Shown: positions 46,757 to 57,633 of the stretch, piece by piece
How the letters are laid out: the number at the start of each line of letters is the position of its first letter
Numbering within the stretch: the first letter of the stretch is position 1
From: CAVVIO01 sp963748095
Lineage (GTDB): Bacteria > Bacteroidota > Bacteroidia > Bacteroidales > UBA10428
NCBI GenBank assembly: GCA_963748095.1
Contig: CAVVIO010000033.1
Coordinates: 37,434-101,433 of the forward strand
DNA length: 64,000 nucleotides
Direction of reading: 5' to 3'
Notes under the pieces: model-generated
Database searches by the model: none
What the model was told of the DNA's origin: nothing
The model's input: only the letters and a program-made list of their open reading frames with translations
Position numbers and translations under genes: made by a program

Positions 46757-49700
46757 ATGAAAAATATCTATAAAGTCTTAGTCCTGTTGCTGATTGCATT
46801 AAATTCATTAAATGTAAATGCACAACAATATATTGTAAGAGGAAGGATTATTGATAAAGTGACAATACTACCATTATTGGTGCAAATATTATTGAATATG
46901 ACAAAGATAACAGGGTCATAAACGGGACCACATCCAATATAAACGGAGACTTTGTTCTGAATATGAAAGATCCGTCCGACATTGTTAAAATCAGTGTGAT
47001 TGGTTATCAGACAAAAGAAATTACACCGAATTTTACTAGTCCCATGTCCATTAAAATAGAGGCTTCCAATAATTTGATTAACGCTGTAACAGTCACGGCA
47101 AAGGCAAAATCGAATAACAATCTTACCAATATTGATGAACGGGATGTTGCTTCATCAACAACAACCATTAACCTGGCTGAAATGAAGGATGCCGGTATTA
47201 GCTCTGCGGCAGATGCCTTGCAGGGAAAAGTTGCCGGTTTGGACATTATCAGTGCTTCCGGTGATCCGGGATCAGGAACGCAGATTGTGATCAGGGGATT
47301 GAGTGGAATTGGTAACAGTAAACCTTTAATTGTTGTGGACGGGGTACCACAACCGCAATTCAAGAATCAAGTTGACAATACAAATCTGGCTGGTTCCAAT
47401 GCGCAGGATATCAGTAATATGATCAGTATCGCCCTTCAGGATATTAAATCCATTACCGTATTGAAAGATGCTGCATCTACGGCTATTTACGGATCACAGG
47501 GTGCCGACGGAGTTTTGCTGATCGAAACGTATAAAGGACGACTCGGAAAAGTGCAGTTTGATTATCAATACAAAGGTAGTGTGAACTTCCAGCCACCTTC
47601 TATCCCCATGCTTAACGGTAATGAATACATCATGCTTCAGCTCGAGGAATGGCACAACAGCTATGGAGTTTTTAATATTCCACCAGAAATAGCCTACGAT
47701 AAAGATTATGCCGGGTTTTATAATTATTCGGCCAATACAGACTGGATTAAAGCTGTAACCCAGATAGGTTATACCAATGACCATTATTTTAAATTTTCCG
47801 GAGGAGGAGAAAAAACCAGGTATTATACATCCTTCGATTATGTAAACGATGTTGGAACTACTATTAGTACCGGGTCAAGAAGATTTTCAACACGTATGAA
47901 CCTGGATTATTACCTTTCAAAAAAATTGGTGTTTGGTATTAATTTTAATTATACCAATAATTTTGTTGATGGTAATTATAATGTTTATAAAGGATATGGC
48001 GGCTATGGTGACCCAAACAGTTATCGGAATATCAGGGATATGGCCTATATAAAACCCCCGAACATGAGTATCTGGGAATATGATGCTTACGGAAATCCTA
48101 CAGGTGAATATTTTCCCCGATCAACAGTTACCAGGGAAATGGCCAGTATTACTTTAACCCGGTGGCAGTAGCCAGATTAGGTAAAAGCGATCAACGATAT
48201 AATATTCTTGAAAATACCTTCCGGCTGAGATATAATTTATTAGACTGGCTGACCTTCCGGGAAACAATTACATTTCAATACAATGGAAATAAAAACAACG
48301 ACTTCGTACCGTATAATGCACTGGGAATAGACTGGTTAAACGGACTCGTAAATACGGCTGTGGAAGTAAATAGTAATAGTACAAAAATAAGAACCGAATC
48401 GACAGTTTCTTTCGATACTCCGATTAAAAACAAAAATCATGATCTGACAGGAGCGGCTTCCTGGATTACCGATCAATCAACCTGGGATGGGATGAATGTA
48501 CAGAGTAATAAAATTGCAAGTACGGATATTCAGGATCCGGCAACCACTGCTCAGATAAATTATATTAATAACGGGTCTTCAGAAAATCGGACCTTAAGCG
48601 GATTAATCAATTTAAATTATAAATACAAGGACCGTTACATGCTCCAGACCAATTTAAGAGCAGATGCTTTTTCGGGCTTCGGTTCAAATTACCGCTGGGG
48701 ATTATTTAAAGGTGTGGCAGCAGCATGGCGTTTTTCCAGCGAACCTTTCATGCAACGGTTTAAATGGCTTGGGGAAAGTAAACTGAAAGCCAGCTGGGGT
48801 GTTGCCGGAAGACAACCGCCAGATCCGTATGCCCGTTTTTCAATATATAATTCAAGTACAGCCTATATGTATAATTCGTCAATTGTACCTCAACAGATCC
48901 AGTTAAACAACCTGCGTTGGGAATCGGTAACTTCGTATGATTTCGGGCTCGAACTGAATCTGTTTAAAGACAGGTTATCCATTGTAACGGATTACTATAA
49001 CAAACTGACAAATGACCTGTTATTCACCAATTATGATATTCCTACTTCCTCAGGTTTTAACCAGTTAAAAGCTTTAAACGGAGGCCAACTTGAAAACTAC
49101 GGCTGGGAATTGATGATGGACGGTAAGATCATTCGTTCGGAGAAATGGACATGGTCGCTCAATTTCAATACTTCCCGTAATATAAATTCTTTCACAAAAT
49201 TACCGGATAATTTCAATACTGAAAAATCCACTTCCATCGGAAACGGGGAATATCCTAAAAAAGTTATTGTAGGTAAACCCATCGGATCATTCTTCGGCTT
49301 TCAGTACCTGGGTGTTTATTCCTCCAATGCCGATGCAGTGGCCAGGGATGCACAGGGAACTATTTTACGCGATGCAGAGGGAAATTCCATACCGATGACC
49401 TATATGGGAACCTATACTTTTAAAGGCGGAGATGCTAAATACAGGGATGTTAATCACGACGGAAAAATCGACCTGAACGATGTGGTTTATATTGGCGATT
49501 CCAACCCCACCTTAATCGGCGGATTCGGAAGTGTATTGAGTTATAAGAATTTCGATCTGTCTGTAAATTTATATTACCGGCTTGGATTTGATATTATTAA
49601 TAATATAGCTCTTCAAACAGAGGGAATGAACGGGCGTGACAACCAAAGTAAGGCTGTTTTAAACAGGTGGCGGGTAGAAGGACAAAATGAACCCGGAATG

Positions 49701-50009
49701 TTACCCCGTGCAGCCATTAACAATCCGGCCAACAACCTTGGTTCCGATCGTTACGTGGAAAGAGGGGATTTTCTCAGGTTAAATTATATTAAACTGGGAT
49801 ATAATTTAAATGAAAAGTTTTGTAAAAAACTTAATGTAAGAAACATGGCCTTTTCTGTCAGCGCCAGAAAATTGTTCACATTAACGGAGTATTCCGGCCA
49901 GGATCCTGAAATAGGTCAGGATGCATCTGATCCTTTCTGGATTGGTGTGGACGATGCCAGGACCCCGCCTCCACGGGTTATAACATTTAGTGTATCAGTA
50001 GGATTATAA
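46757..50009 (+). pseudogene. SusC-like TonB-dependent outer-membrane transporter (left copy), two frameshifts
   Basis: A SusC-type glycan importer gene of about 1080 codons. It begins with ATG 46757 and a signal peptide ending VNAQQ, then a carboxypeptidase-regulatory-like domain, the TonB plug (DALQGKVAGLDIISASGDPG, IVIRGLSGIGNSKPLIVVDG) and the barrel ending RVITFSVSVGL. The first break is at about 46858-46870, where the right copy has one more base. The second is at about 48112-48121 in a C-run, again one base short of the right copy. Open pieces are 46963-48171 and 48162-50009. It pairs with the susD gene that follows. Either a silent pseudogene or indel errors. Confidence 0.85.
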
Positions 50010-50027
50010 TTGATTAAAAATTTTGTG

Positions 50028-51524
50028 ATGAAAATAAAACTGAAAGCCATCTTAATTCTGTTCGTCCTGTTTTTTCAGGTGTCGTGCACCAAGTGGATGG
50101 ATATTCAACCTGAGCAGGGTTTGACAAAACAAGAATTCTGGAAAACAAAGGAAGATGTGAAAACAGTCCTCATGGGAGCTTACAATTCCTTCAGGGGAAT
50201 GGACGGATCACTTTTTAAATATGGTGAAATCCGTGCGGATATGGTTACGGGAGGTATATACCTGGGTGGTGATGATAAAAAAATAATGGACGGAATAATA
50301 TACCCGGACAATTCCCTGTGCAGCTGGTCAGGATTTTATAGTGTGATAGAATATTGCAACGAGGTAATTTTGAATGCCCCCGAAGTAAAAAAAATAGATA
50401 ATACTTTTACAGATTATCAGTTAAAAGGTTTTTTATCAGAAGCTTATTTTTTACGTGGCCTTGCTTATTTCTACCTGGTCAGGATATTTAAAGATGTTCC
50501 GTATGTTACCAAACCAACAGAAACCGACGATGCACAATTGTATCTGTCAAAAACGGATGGTAATATTATTCTTGATCATGTAACACAGGATCTGGATTCC
50601 ATTTACCAATATGCAACTGTAGACGGGTACCTGACATTAGCCGAAAATAAAGGAAGGGCAACAAAAGCATCTATCGATGCCTTAATTGCCGATATAGCAC
50701 TCTGGCGGTTTGATTACACTACTTGTATTCAGCGTGTTGAAAATATTGAAAGATCCAATAAATATATCCTCCTGCCAAGTGCCAGGTGGTTCGAATTGTT
50801 CTTTCCCGGCAATTCCGATGAAAGCATCTTTGAATTTCAGTTCAGCGATGCCCTTAATCAGAAAAACAGTATGTTCGGTTTAACCAGGAATGATATTAAC
50901 AATCCACCCTCATACCTTCCAAGTGAAGTGGCAGACCATATGTTCGCAAGGGAATATACTGGAAATAATCCTGAACTTTACAGGGGAGAAGATGCTTCTA
51001 TTGCCAAAATCTCGAAAGGGTCTTATATGATCTGGAAATATGTGGGACTGACCCCTGATGGACAAACAGCTCGTTCTGGAATCTACCAAAACAGTTGCAA
51101 CTGGATTGTATACAGGTACGCCGGCGTATTACTTATGAAAGCGGAAGCATTGTCTCAGTTGGGCAGGTATTCTGAAGCACTTGACATTATTAACCGCATA
51201 CGGGACAGGGCGGATGTGGTTCCCCTTTCCTTAACCGATTCAAAAGTGGCTTACGAAGACGCTGTTATGAATGAGCGCGCTCTTGAACTGGCTTTCGAAG
51301 GGAAACGGTGGTTCGACCTGCTCCGTTTAGGAAGAAGAAATGATTATAGTCGGAAAAGTACACTCATCAGCAAAATAGTTGCAAATGTCCCTTCTACTCA
51401 AAAAAGGATACTGGCTACCAAGCTTACCAATCCGCTGGGCTGGTATTTACCCATAGCAAAATCTGAACTGGAACGTAATAAAAACCTGGTTCAAAATCCT
51501 TATTATAATAACCTGAGCAAATGA
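50028..51524 (+). CDS. SusD-like outer-membrane lipoprotein (left copy)
   Basis: A 498-residue SusD/RagB-family lipoprotein that forms the lid of the SusC transporter. Signal and lipobox are MKIKLKAILI...FFQVSCTKW; TPR-like helices and the C-terminal RRNDYSRKS...NPLGWYLPIAKSELERN segment are typical. The open frame extends to 50010, but the ATG at 50028 puts the lipobox at the right place. It is intact, unlike its susC partner. Its stop overlaps the next start (ATGA at 51521-51524). Confidence 0.95.
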   Translation: MKIKLKAILILFVLFFQVSCTKWMDIQPEQGLTKQEFWKTKEDVKTVLMGAYNSFRGMDGSLFKYGEIRADMVTGGIYLGGDDKKIMDGIIYPDNSLCSWSGFYSVIEYCNEVILNAPEVKKIDNTFTDYQLKGFLSEAYFLRGLAYFYLVRIFKDVPYVTKPTETDDAQLYLSKTDGNIILDHVTQDLDSIYQYATVDGYLTLAENKGRATKASIDALIADIALWRFDYTTCIQRVENIERSNKYILLPSARWFELFFPGNSDESIFEFQFSDALNQKNSMFGLTRNDINNPPSYLPSEVADHMFAREYTGNNPELYRGEDASIAKISKGSYMIWKYVGLTPDGQTARSGIYQNSCNWIVYRYAGVLLMKAEALSQLGRYSEALDIINRIRDRADVVPLSLTDSKVAYEDAVMNERALELAFEGKRWFDLLRLGRRNDYSRKSTLISKIVANVPSTQKRILATKLTNPLGWYLPIAKSELERNKNLVQNPYYNNLSK

Positions 51525-53084
51525 AAAATTATACAATCATATCGATCCTGCTGATCTTTACCGTTTTAAGTCAATCGTGCGTAAAAAAAGAACCTGTAAC
51601 GGTTGAATTTAAGGATGCAAATCCGTTGACAATCAATGATTACATTGTTACATGATTCGACATTCACCTATTTTCGGGAAATATTGCAAAAAAGCGGCCT
51701 GGATAAAACACTAAGTGCTTATAATCCTCTTGGATTAGGGTATACACTGTTTTTACCCGACAACAATGCTATCGATGAATTCATAAAAGAAAATGATCAG
51801 TTCAATTCCCTGGATGACCTGCTGAATGATGCCCAGTATGCTGCCGAATTTGCAAAATATCATATTGTCAACAGGAGCATTATTTCCGACGATTTTCCTT
51901 TCGGCGCTTTGCCGGCTTATACATTATCCGAGGATTTATTAACAGTGGGATTTGTTGTTCAACCCGACACTTCCTATTATATCATTAACAATCAGGCTCC
52001 GGTAATTCATCCAAATATTGAGATGTCAAATGGGATGATCCATCTGATCAGCAAAGCTTTAAAACCTATCACCTATTCCAGCTACGACTGGCTTGCAAGT
52101 CACCCGGCGTATTCTATTTTTAAGGCTGCTGTTGATACCACCGGTTTCAAAAATGTGATCAATTTTAACCTGAAGGATAAAAATAATACCTCCAGTCCGA
52201 TCACTATGCTGATGGAAGCCGATACAATCTTTAAGAAAAATAAAATAAACAATATTAACGACCTGATAGCAATGGTAAGTCCGGATAATCATGACTTTAC
52301 CAACCCTTTAAATCCGTTATATAACTTCGTTGGATATCATATGCTGGATGGAAATTACTACCTGGATAATTTTTCCGATGTCGCTACAAATTACGCCACT
52401 TATTCGGATATCCCACTTAATATAAACGGTAATAGTCTTGACATATACATTAATAAGGGAAAACAAACATTTGATACTCTTATAAATGGTACGGATTCTA
52501 CTTTTATTGATTACATCCTTTTTGAATACGATGAAAGTAATGTTAGTACACAAAGCGGGGTAATCCATTTTATTAACCGTGTATTGCAACAGGTGCCTCC
52601 CTCAAAAGCCACACAAACATATCAGTTTTCAGAAGTACAGGCTTTCGATGAATTCCGGACAATACCAAATTCGTATCTTATCGAAGATTCTTCGACATTG
52701 AAAACCATTAAATATTCAGGTGCTGATTTATATTTTGTACAGGAAGCTAATGGAACCAGTAATGCAGATAATAGTGATTATTTGTTGATAGACGGAGACT
52801 TTTCCATTTCTTATACAATTCCAAAAATAGTGCAGGGAAGTTACACGGTTTACCTGCAAGCCGGAGCATTCAACAGTGATAATGCCCTGATAGAAGTTTA
52901 TATCGATGGTATTAAAATCGGAGGTCTTATAGACCTGACATCAGGTGGAACGGCAGCTGCGCCGTTTTTAGCAACCGAGCTCGGAACTGTTGCCTTTCAG
53001 AAATATGAAAAACATACTGTGAAAATTGAGTCCCTGATTCCGGGAAGGTTTCTGTGGGACTATATTCAATTTGAACCAAAATAA
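51521..53084 (+). pseudogene. Fasciclin-domain lipoprotein fas1 (left copy), frameshifted
   Basis: It starts at ATG 51521 with MKNYTIISILLIFTVLSQSC, a lipoprotein signal, coupled to susD by an ATGA overlap. At about 51647-51653 two bases present in the right copy (…GTTAACCATG… there, …GTTACATG… here) are missing, so the long frame reopens only at 51636. The rest matches the intact right copy: FAS1 domains (GYTLFLPDNNAIDEFI, GMIHLISKAL, SGVIHFINRVLQQV) and a C-terminal beta-sandwich resembling a carbohydrate-binding module (SISYTIPKIVQGSYTVYLQ ... RFLWDYIQFEPK). Likely a surface glycan-binding protein of the SusCD complex. Confidence 0.8.
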
Positions 53085-53096
53085 TAGTTTAAAGAT

Positions 53097-54638
53097 ATGA
53101 GTTACAAAACAGGCATATTGGGTTTATTGGCAATCATTTTATTAGCTGGTTGCAAAAAAGAATGGGATCAGTATTATAATTCAAATCCCCCCACAGTTGA
53201 CGAAAATGTATGGGATGCCATTAAAAAGGACCCAAACTTGTCATCTTTCGTACAATACATGGAGGAAAAACAATTCGATACGTTGTTTGAATCAAATAAT
53301 ACTTATACACTGTTTGTGCCGGATAATGAGAGTTTCTCCGGGCTATCTGCATCAGATTCGATTACCAGGATGGTATTGGATTACCATCTTTCGGAACATT
53401 TTATACAATCCGGGATCATCGAAGGGAAAACCAAAGTACAAACCCTTTCTGATAAATTTGCCCTATTGGATAATAGCAGTGGCCAACTTCTGTTCGATGG
53501 CATTCCTTTAAATTTCGAAAGTCCTTTATACAAAAACGGTAAATACTATACCATGTCGCAGGTAGGTTTTCCACTACCGAATATATATGAGTATTATGCA
53601 GTAAATAATCCTATCTTAAAAAAGTATATCGATAGCCAGGACTCGATTATTCTGGATAAGGGAAGAAGTAAACCTATCGGATTCGATTCGGAAGGAAATA
53701 CAATATATGATACCGTAGCTATTATTTACAATAAATTTGAACATAGATTTTTCCCTGTTAGTAAAGAGTTCAGAAATAAAACAGCAACAATGGTATTCCC
53801 GGTTGAAGCGGATTATAACCAGGCACTAACAGACATGGCACAATCAATGAATAGTGTCTACACGGATTATAAGGATATCCCTCTTGACTGGCAAAACAAA
53901 ATATTGATACCTTTTTTACTGAAACAAGGTGTATTTGAAAATATGATTGAACGACCTGTATTCCTGACTCCTACCTATGGCGATACTATTAAAATGAAAA
54001 ATATTTTGGGAGATAGTATAATCGTTAATTATATACCTGGATCAAAAGTAATCTGTAGTAACGGGTATGTATATAATTACCAGCATTTCCAGATTCCTGA
54101 TACACTTTGGAAAGGCACAACCGTATTCGAGGGTGAAGCATTACTTTTCCAGACAGGAATAAATAAGTTTGGTTGGAGAGAAGGAGTTACTGCCACCAGC
54201 AGTGTATCAATAAAGCCAACCCGTGAATTTATTGCAATAGCTTCCAATGATTCAATTCTTAGAGTTCCATTCCCGGTGAACTATACAGGAACCTTCACAC
54301 TTGAATTCACACTTAAAAATCTTTTCCCGCGAAAATACCTCATGAAGGTACATACCAATATGAACTATGGAGGAATTTACGATATATATGTTAATAATGT
54401 ACTTGTGAGAACATTCGACTACGATCACTATAATGATCGATACGGACTATTGCCAAGTGTTACAGGACTATGGTGGTATAGACCAGAGGCAGGAGGGTTC
54501 AACTGGTTCGATTGCCTTGTTGATGATAAAGCTGAATATGGTGCCACTAAGATAAAATTTGTATATAAAGGTCCAAGCACGTTGTCATTCAACGGACTTG
54601 TTCTGGACATGATACAATTCAAACCATATGAATTTTGA
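53097..54638 (+). CDS. Fasciclin-domain lipoprotein fas2 (left copy)
   Basis: A 513-residue lipoprotein, signal and lipobox MSYKTGILGLLAIILLAGCK. The FAS1 domain spans about 35-190 with YTLFVPDNESFSGL and GFPLPNIYEYYAVNNP. The C-terminal ~170 residues (from EGEALLFQTG) form another beta-rich domain ending in FNGLVLDMIQFKPYEF, reminiscent of ligand-binding modules. It starts 12 bases after fas1. Compared with the right copy the first two thirds differ at about ten residues, but the C-terminal domain differs at more than twenty, mostly conservative. Possible specificity difference between copies; function inferred as surface glycan binding. Confidence 0.85.
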   Translation: MSYKTGILGLLAIILLAGCKKEWDQYYNSNPPTVDENVWDAIKKDPNLSSFVQYMEEKQFDTLFESNNTYTLFVPDNESFSGLSASDSITRMVLDYHLSEHFIQSGIIEGKTKVQTLSDKFALLDNSSGQLLFDGIPLNFESPLYKNGKYYTMSQVGFPLPNIYEYYAVNNPILKKYIDSQDSIILDKGRSKPIGFDSEGNTIYDTVAIIYNKFEHRFFPVSKEFRNKTATMVFPVEADYNQALTDMAQSMNSVYTDYKDIPLDWQNKILIPFLLKQGVFENMIERPVFLTPTYGDTIKMKNILGDSIIVNYIPGSKVICSNGYVYNYQHFQIPDTLWKGTTVFEGEALLFQTGINKFGWREGVTATSSVSIKPTREFIAIASNDSILRVPFPVNYTGTFTLEFTLKNLFPRKYLMKVHTNMNYGGIYDIYVNNVLVRTFDYDHYNDRYGLLPSVTGLWWYRPEAGGFNWFDCLVDDKAEYGATKIKFVYKGPSTLSFNGLVLDMIQFKPYEF

Positions 54639-54678
54639 TGATTATAAACGTTACCTAGGTTTTAACTATATACCAGCA

Positions 54679-55395
54679 ATGGACAAGAACAAAAAGACAT
54701 TCAATTTTTATTCACCAAATGAAGCCGACAGACCTTTACCTAACGGGTTGTTCGGGAAAGTTAAACAATTCTTGTATGGGAAATGGGCTTCCTGTATCAC
54801 GAAGCAAATTAATACTATAATGCAAATATTCTATACACCAGGTTTTATCAGGAGAGCATTTTTACTTTGTTCCCTTTTATTAGTTGTAAAACTAACCTCA
54901 ACAATGGCACAGGACAGCCTGAGAGTTGAAGGAATTATTTTATCAAAACCCAATAACCCTGTGTCAGAAGTTTCAATATCTGCTGAAGGTTCAGAAAATC
55001 TTCCTGTTGTAACTGATTCAACCGGTAAGTTTACCCTTGTAGTTCCTGTTGGTAATAATTGGATCATGGTTTCACCTGCCAGTAAATTTAAAAAACAAAG
55101 CATTTTTCTGAATTCCAGAAGTAATATTACCGTTTATCTTACCCCTTTGGATGAGGCTTCCGGCCAGGATATGGTTACCGTTTTATCTCAGAATATTCAG
55201 AAACGAAACATGGTTGCTGCATTTACCAGTCTAAACACAGAAAATATTCGTCACACCCCCTATTTGTCTGTTGATCAATATATGCAGGGACGTGTTCCGG
55301 GAATGAATGTAGTCAACCGTTCAGGATTCCCGGGAAGTGGTACCGTGACAAATATAAGGGGTATACATACCTTGAATACTTCCCGGGAATCCTGA
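54679..55395 (+). pseudogene. Second SusC-like transporter (susC2), cut off at the repeat centre (left copy)
   Basis: ATG 54679 begins a protein with an unusual ~50-residue hydrophilic stretch before the hydrophobic signal (RRAFLLCSLLLVVKL). Next come a carboxypeptidase-regulatory-like domain (VEGIILSKPNNPVSEVSI) and the start of the TonB plug (YMQGRVPGMNVVNRSGFPGS, TNIRGIHTLNTSRE). A normal plug would go on with a REPL..VVDG-like segment; instead the frame hits a stop at 55393-55395, inside the inverted copy. Only about 240 of some 1000 residues remain. The cut occurs exactly at the inverted-repeat junction. Confidence 0.88.
55339..55377. other. 39-base spacer at the centre of the inverted repeat
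   Basis: Single-copy sequence between the two arms. It encodes the end of the left susC2 plug fragment (GTVTNIRGIHTLN), so it is native susC2 sequence of the left arm. It is bounded by TTCCCGGGAAGT (55327-55338) and ACTTCCCGGGAA (55378-55389). Confidence 0.85.
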
Positions 55396-56039
55396 ACGGT
55401 TGACTACATTCATTCCCGGAACACGTCCCTGCATATATTGAACAACCAGACAAATAGGGGGTACATAACAACTACTGCTGTATTTAGACTGGTAAATGCA
55501 GCAACCATGTTTCGTTTCTGAATATTCTGAGATAAAACGGTAACCATATCCTGACCGGAAGCCTCATCCAAAGGGGTAAGATAAACGGTAATATTACTTC
55601 TGGAATTCAGAAAAATAGTTTGTTTTTTAAATTTACTGGCAGGTGAAACCATGATCCAATTATTACCAACAGGAACTTCAAGGGTAAATTTACCGGTCGA
55701 ATCAGTTACAACAGGAAGATTTTCTGAACCTTCAGCAGATATTGAAACTTCTGACACAGGGTTATTGGGTTTTGATAAAATAATTCCTTCAACTCTAAGG
55801 CTGTCTTGTGCCATTGTTGAGGTTAGTTTTACTACTAATAAAAGGGAACAAAGTAAAAATGCTCTCCTGATAAAACCTGGTGTATAGAATATTTGCATTA
55901 TAGTATTGATTTGCTTCGTGATACAGGAACCCCATTTCCCATACAAGAATTGTTTAACTTTCCCGAATAACCCGTTAGGTAAAGGTCTGTCGGCTTCATC
56001 TGGTGAATAAAGATTGAATGTCTTTTTGTTCTTGTCCAT
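55378..56039 (-). pseudogene. Second SusC-like transporter (susC2), truncated right copy
   Basis: Starts at ATG 56039 (MDKNKKTFNLYSPDEADRPL) and matches the left susC2 copy through signal, regulatory-like domain and the QNIQKRNMVAAFTSLNT stretch. Then two extra bases relative to the left copy (around 55440-55470) shift the frame and the open frame ends at 55410. The underlying sequence still matches the plug (GRVPGMNVVNRSGFPG) up to the junction at 55378. It is thus both truncated and frameshifted near the hairpin, where the arms are locally more divergent than average. Confidence 0.82.
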
Positions 56040-56079
56040 TGCTGGTATATAGTTAAAACCTAAGAAAAGTTTATAATCA

Positions 56080-57621
56080 TCAAAAATTATATGGTTTAAA
56101 TTCTATCACGTCCAGAGCGAGACCATTGAACGATAATGTACTTGGTCCCTTATATACAAATTTAACTTTGGTAGCGCCATAATCTGCTTTATCATCAACA
56201 AGACAATCGAACCAATTGAACCCTCCTGTTTCTGGTTTATACCAGAAAAGTCCGGTAACACTTGGTATCAAACCAAATCGGTCATTATAGTGATCGTAGT
56301 CGAATGTTCTTACAAGTACATCATTTACATATATATCGTAAATTCCTCCATAGTTCATTTTGGTATGTATCTTCATCAGGTATTTACGCGGGAAAAGATT
56401 TTTAATGGTGAATTCAAGTGAGAATGTACCTGTATAATTTACCGGAAAAGGTACTCTTAGAATTGAATCATTGGAAGCTATTGATATATAATCACGAGTT
56501 GGTATAACTGATGAACTGCTGATAGCGGTAACTCCTTCTCTCCATCCAAACTTATTTATTCCTGTCTGGAGAAGCAATGCTTCACCCTCGAATATGGTTG
56601 TTCCTTTCCAAAGTGTATCAGGAACCTGGAAATGCTGGTAATTATATACATAACCGTTACTACAGATTACTTTTGACCCCGGAATATAATTAATGATTAT
56701 ACTATCTCCCAGAATATTTTTCATTTTAATAGTATCACCATAGGTAGGAGTCAGGAATACAGGTCGTTCAATCATATTTTCAAATACGCCTTGTTTCAGT
56801 AAATAAGGTATCAATATTTTATTTTGCCAGTCAAGAGGGATATCCTTATAATCCGTGTAGACACTATTCATTGATTGTGCCATGTCTGTTAGTGCCTGGT
56901 TATAATCCGCTTCAACCGGGAATACCATTGTGGCTGTTTTATTTCTGAACTCTTTACTAACTGGGAAAAATTTATGTTCAAATTTGTTATAAATAATGGC
57001 AACCGTATCATATATTGTATTTCCTTCCGAATCGAATCCGATAGGTTTACTTCTTCCCTTATCCAGTATAATAGAGTCCTGGCTATCAATATATTTTTTT
57101 AAGATAGGATTATTTACTGCATAATACTCATATATATTTGGTAGTGGAAAACCTACTTGCGACATGGTATAGTATTTACCGTTTTTGTATAAAGGACTTT
57201 CGAAATTTAAAGGAATGCCATCGAACTGTAGTTGGCCACTGCCATTATCCAATAGGGCAAATTTATCAGAAAGGGTTTGTACTTTGGTTTTCCCTTCGAT
57301 GATCCCGGATTGTATAAAATGTTCCGAAAGATGGTAATCCAATACCATCCTCGTAATCGAATCTGCCGCAGATAGCCCGGAGAAACTCTCATTATCCGGT
57401 ACAAACAGTGTATAAGTACTATTTGATTCAAACAACGTATCGAATTGTTTTTCCTCCATGTATTGAACGAAAGATGATAAGTTTGGGTCCTTTTTAATGG
57501 CATCCCATACATTTTCGTCAACTGTGGGGGGATTTGAATTATAATACTGATCCCATTCTTTTTTGCAACCAGCTAATAAAATGATTGCCAATAAGCCCAA
57601 TATGCCTGTTTTGTAACTCAT
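56080..57621 (-). CDS. Fasciclin-domain lipoprotein fas2 (right copy)
   Basis: A 513-residue intact paralogue of the left fas2, same signal (MSYKTGILGLLAIILLAGCK), FAS1 domain and C-terminal beta-rich domain. Equal length without gaps shows both copies have been kept in frame. Differences cluster after residue ~345: examples are DYISIASND for EFIAIASND, SVTGLFWYKPETGG for SVTGLWWYRPEAGG, and the end LALDVIEFKPYNF. Substitutions are mainly conservative, which suggests real divergence under selection and not random read errors. Confidence 0.85.
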   Translation of the reverse strand: MSYKTGILGLLAIILLAGCKKEWDQYYNSNPPTVDENVWDAIKKDPNLSSFVQYMEEKQFDTLFESNSTYTLFVPDNESFSGLSAADSITRMVLDYHLSEHFIQSGIIEGKTKVQTLSDKFALLDNGSGQLQFDGIPLNFESPLYKNGKYYTMSQVGFPLPNIYEYYAVNNPILKKYIDSQDSIILDKGRSKPIGFDSEGNTIYDTVAIIYNKFEHKFFPVSKEFRNKTATMVFPVEADYNQALTDMAQSMNSVYTDYKDIPLDWQNKILIPYLLKQGVFENMIERPVFLTPTYGDTIKMKNILGDSIIINYIPGSKVICSNGYVYNYQHFQVPDTLWKGTTIFEGEALLLQTGINKFGWREGVTAISSSSVIPTRDYISIASNDSILRVPFPVNYTGTFSLEFTIKNLFPRKYLMKIHTKMNYGGIYDIYVNDVLVRTFDYDHYNDRFGLIPSVTGLFWYKPETGGFNWFDCLVDDKADYGATKVKFVYKGPSTLSFNGLALDVIEFKPYNF

Positions 57622-57633
57622 ATCTTTAAACTA

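Larger units (their letters stand above)
46715..55338 (+). repeat. Left arm of the giant inverted repeat
   Basis: 8,624 bases carrying susC1-susD-fas1-fas2-'susC2. Its reverse complement matches 55378-64000, checked at both ends and in every gene between. The outer end at 46715 is set only because the partner reaches the window end; the repeat probably continues. Identity is very high in susD (about 11 amino-acid changes in 499 by eye) and clearly lower in the 3' part of fas2. Confidence 0.9.

Noticed and set aside
55327..55389. Recombinase-driven invertible switch (SusC shufflon)
   Set aside because: Phase-variable inversions need short inverted sites around the invertible segment and usually a nearby invertase. 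Here the arms are 8.6 kb, the spacer is 39 bases of native gene, and no recombinase gene is in the window.
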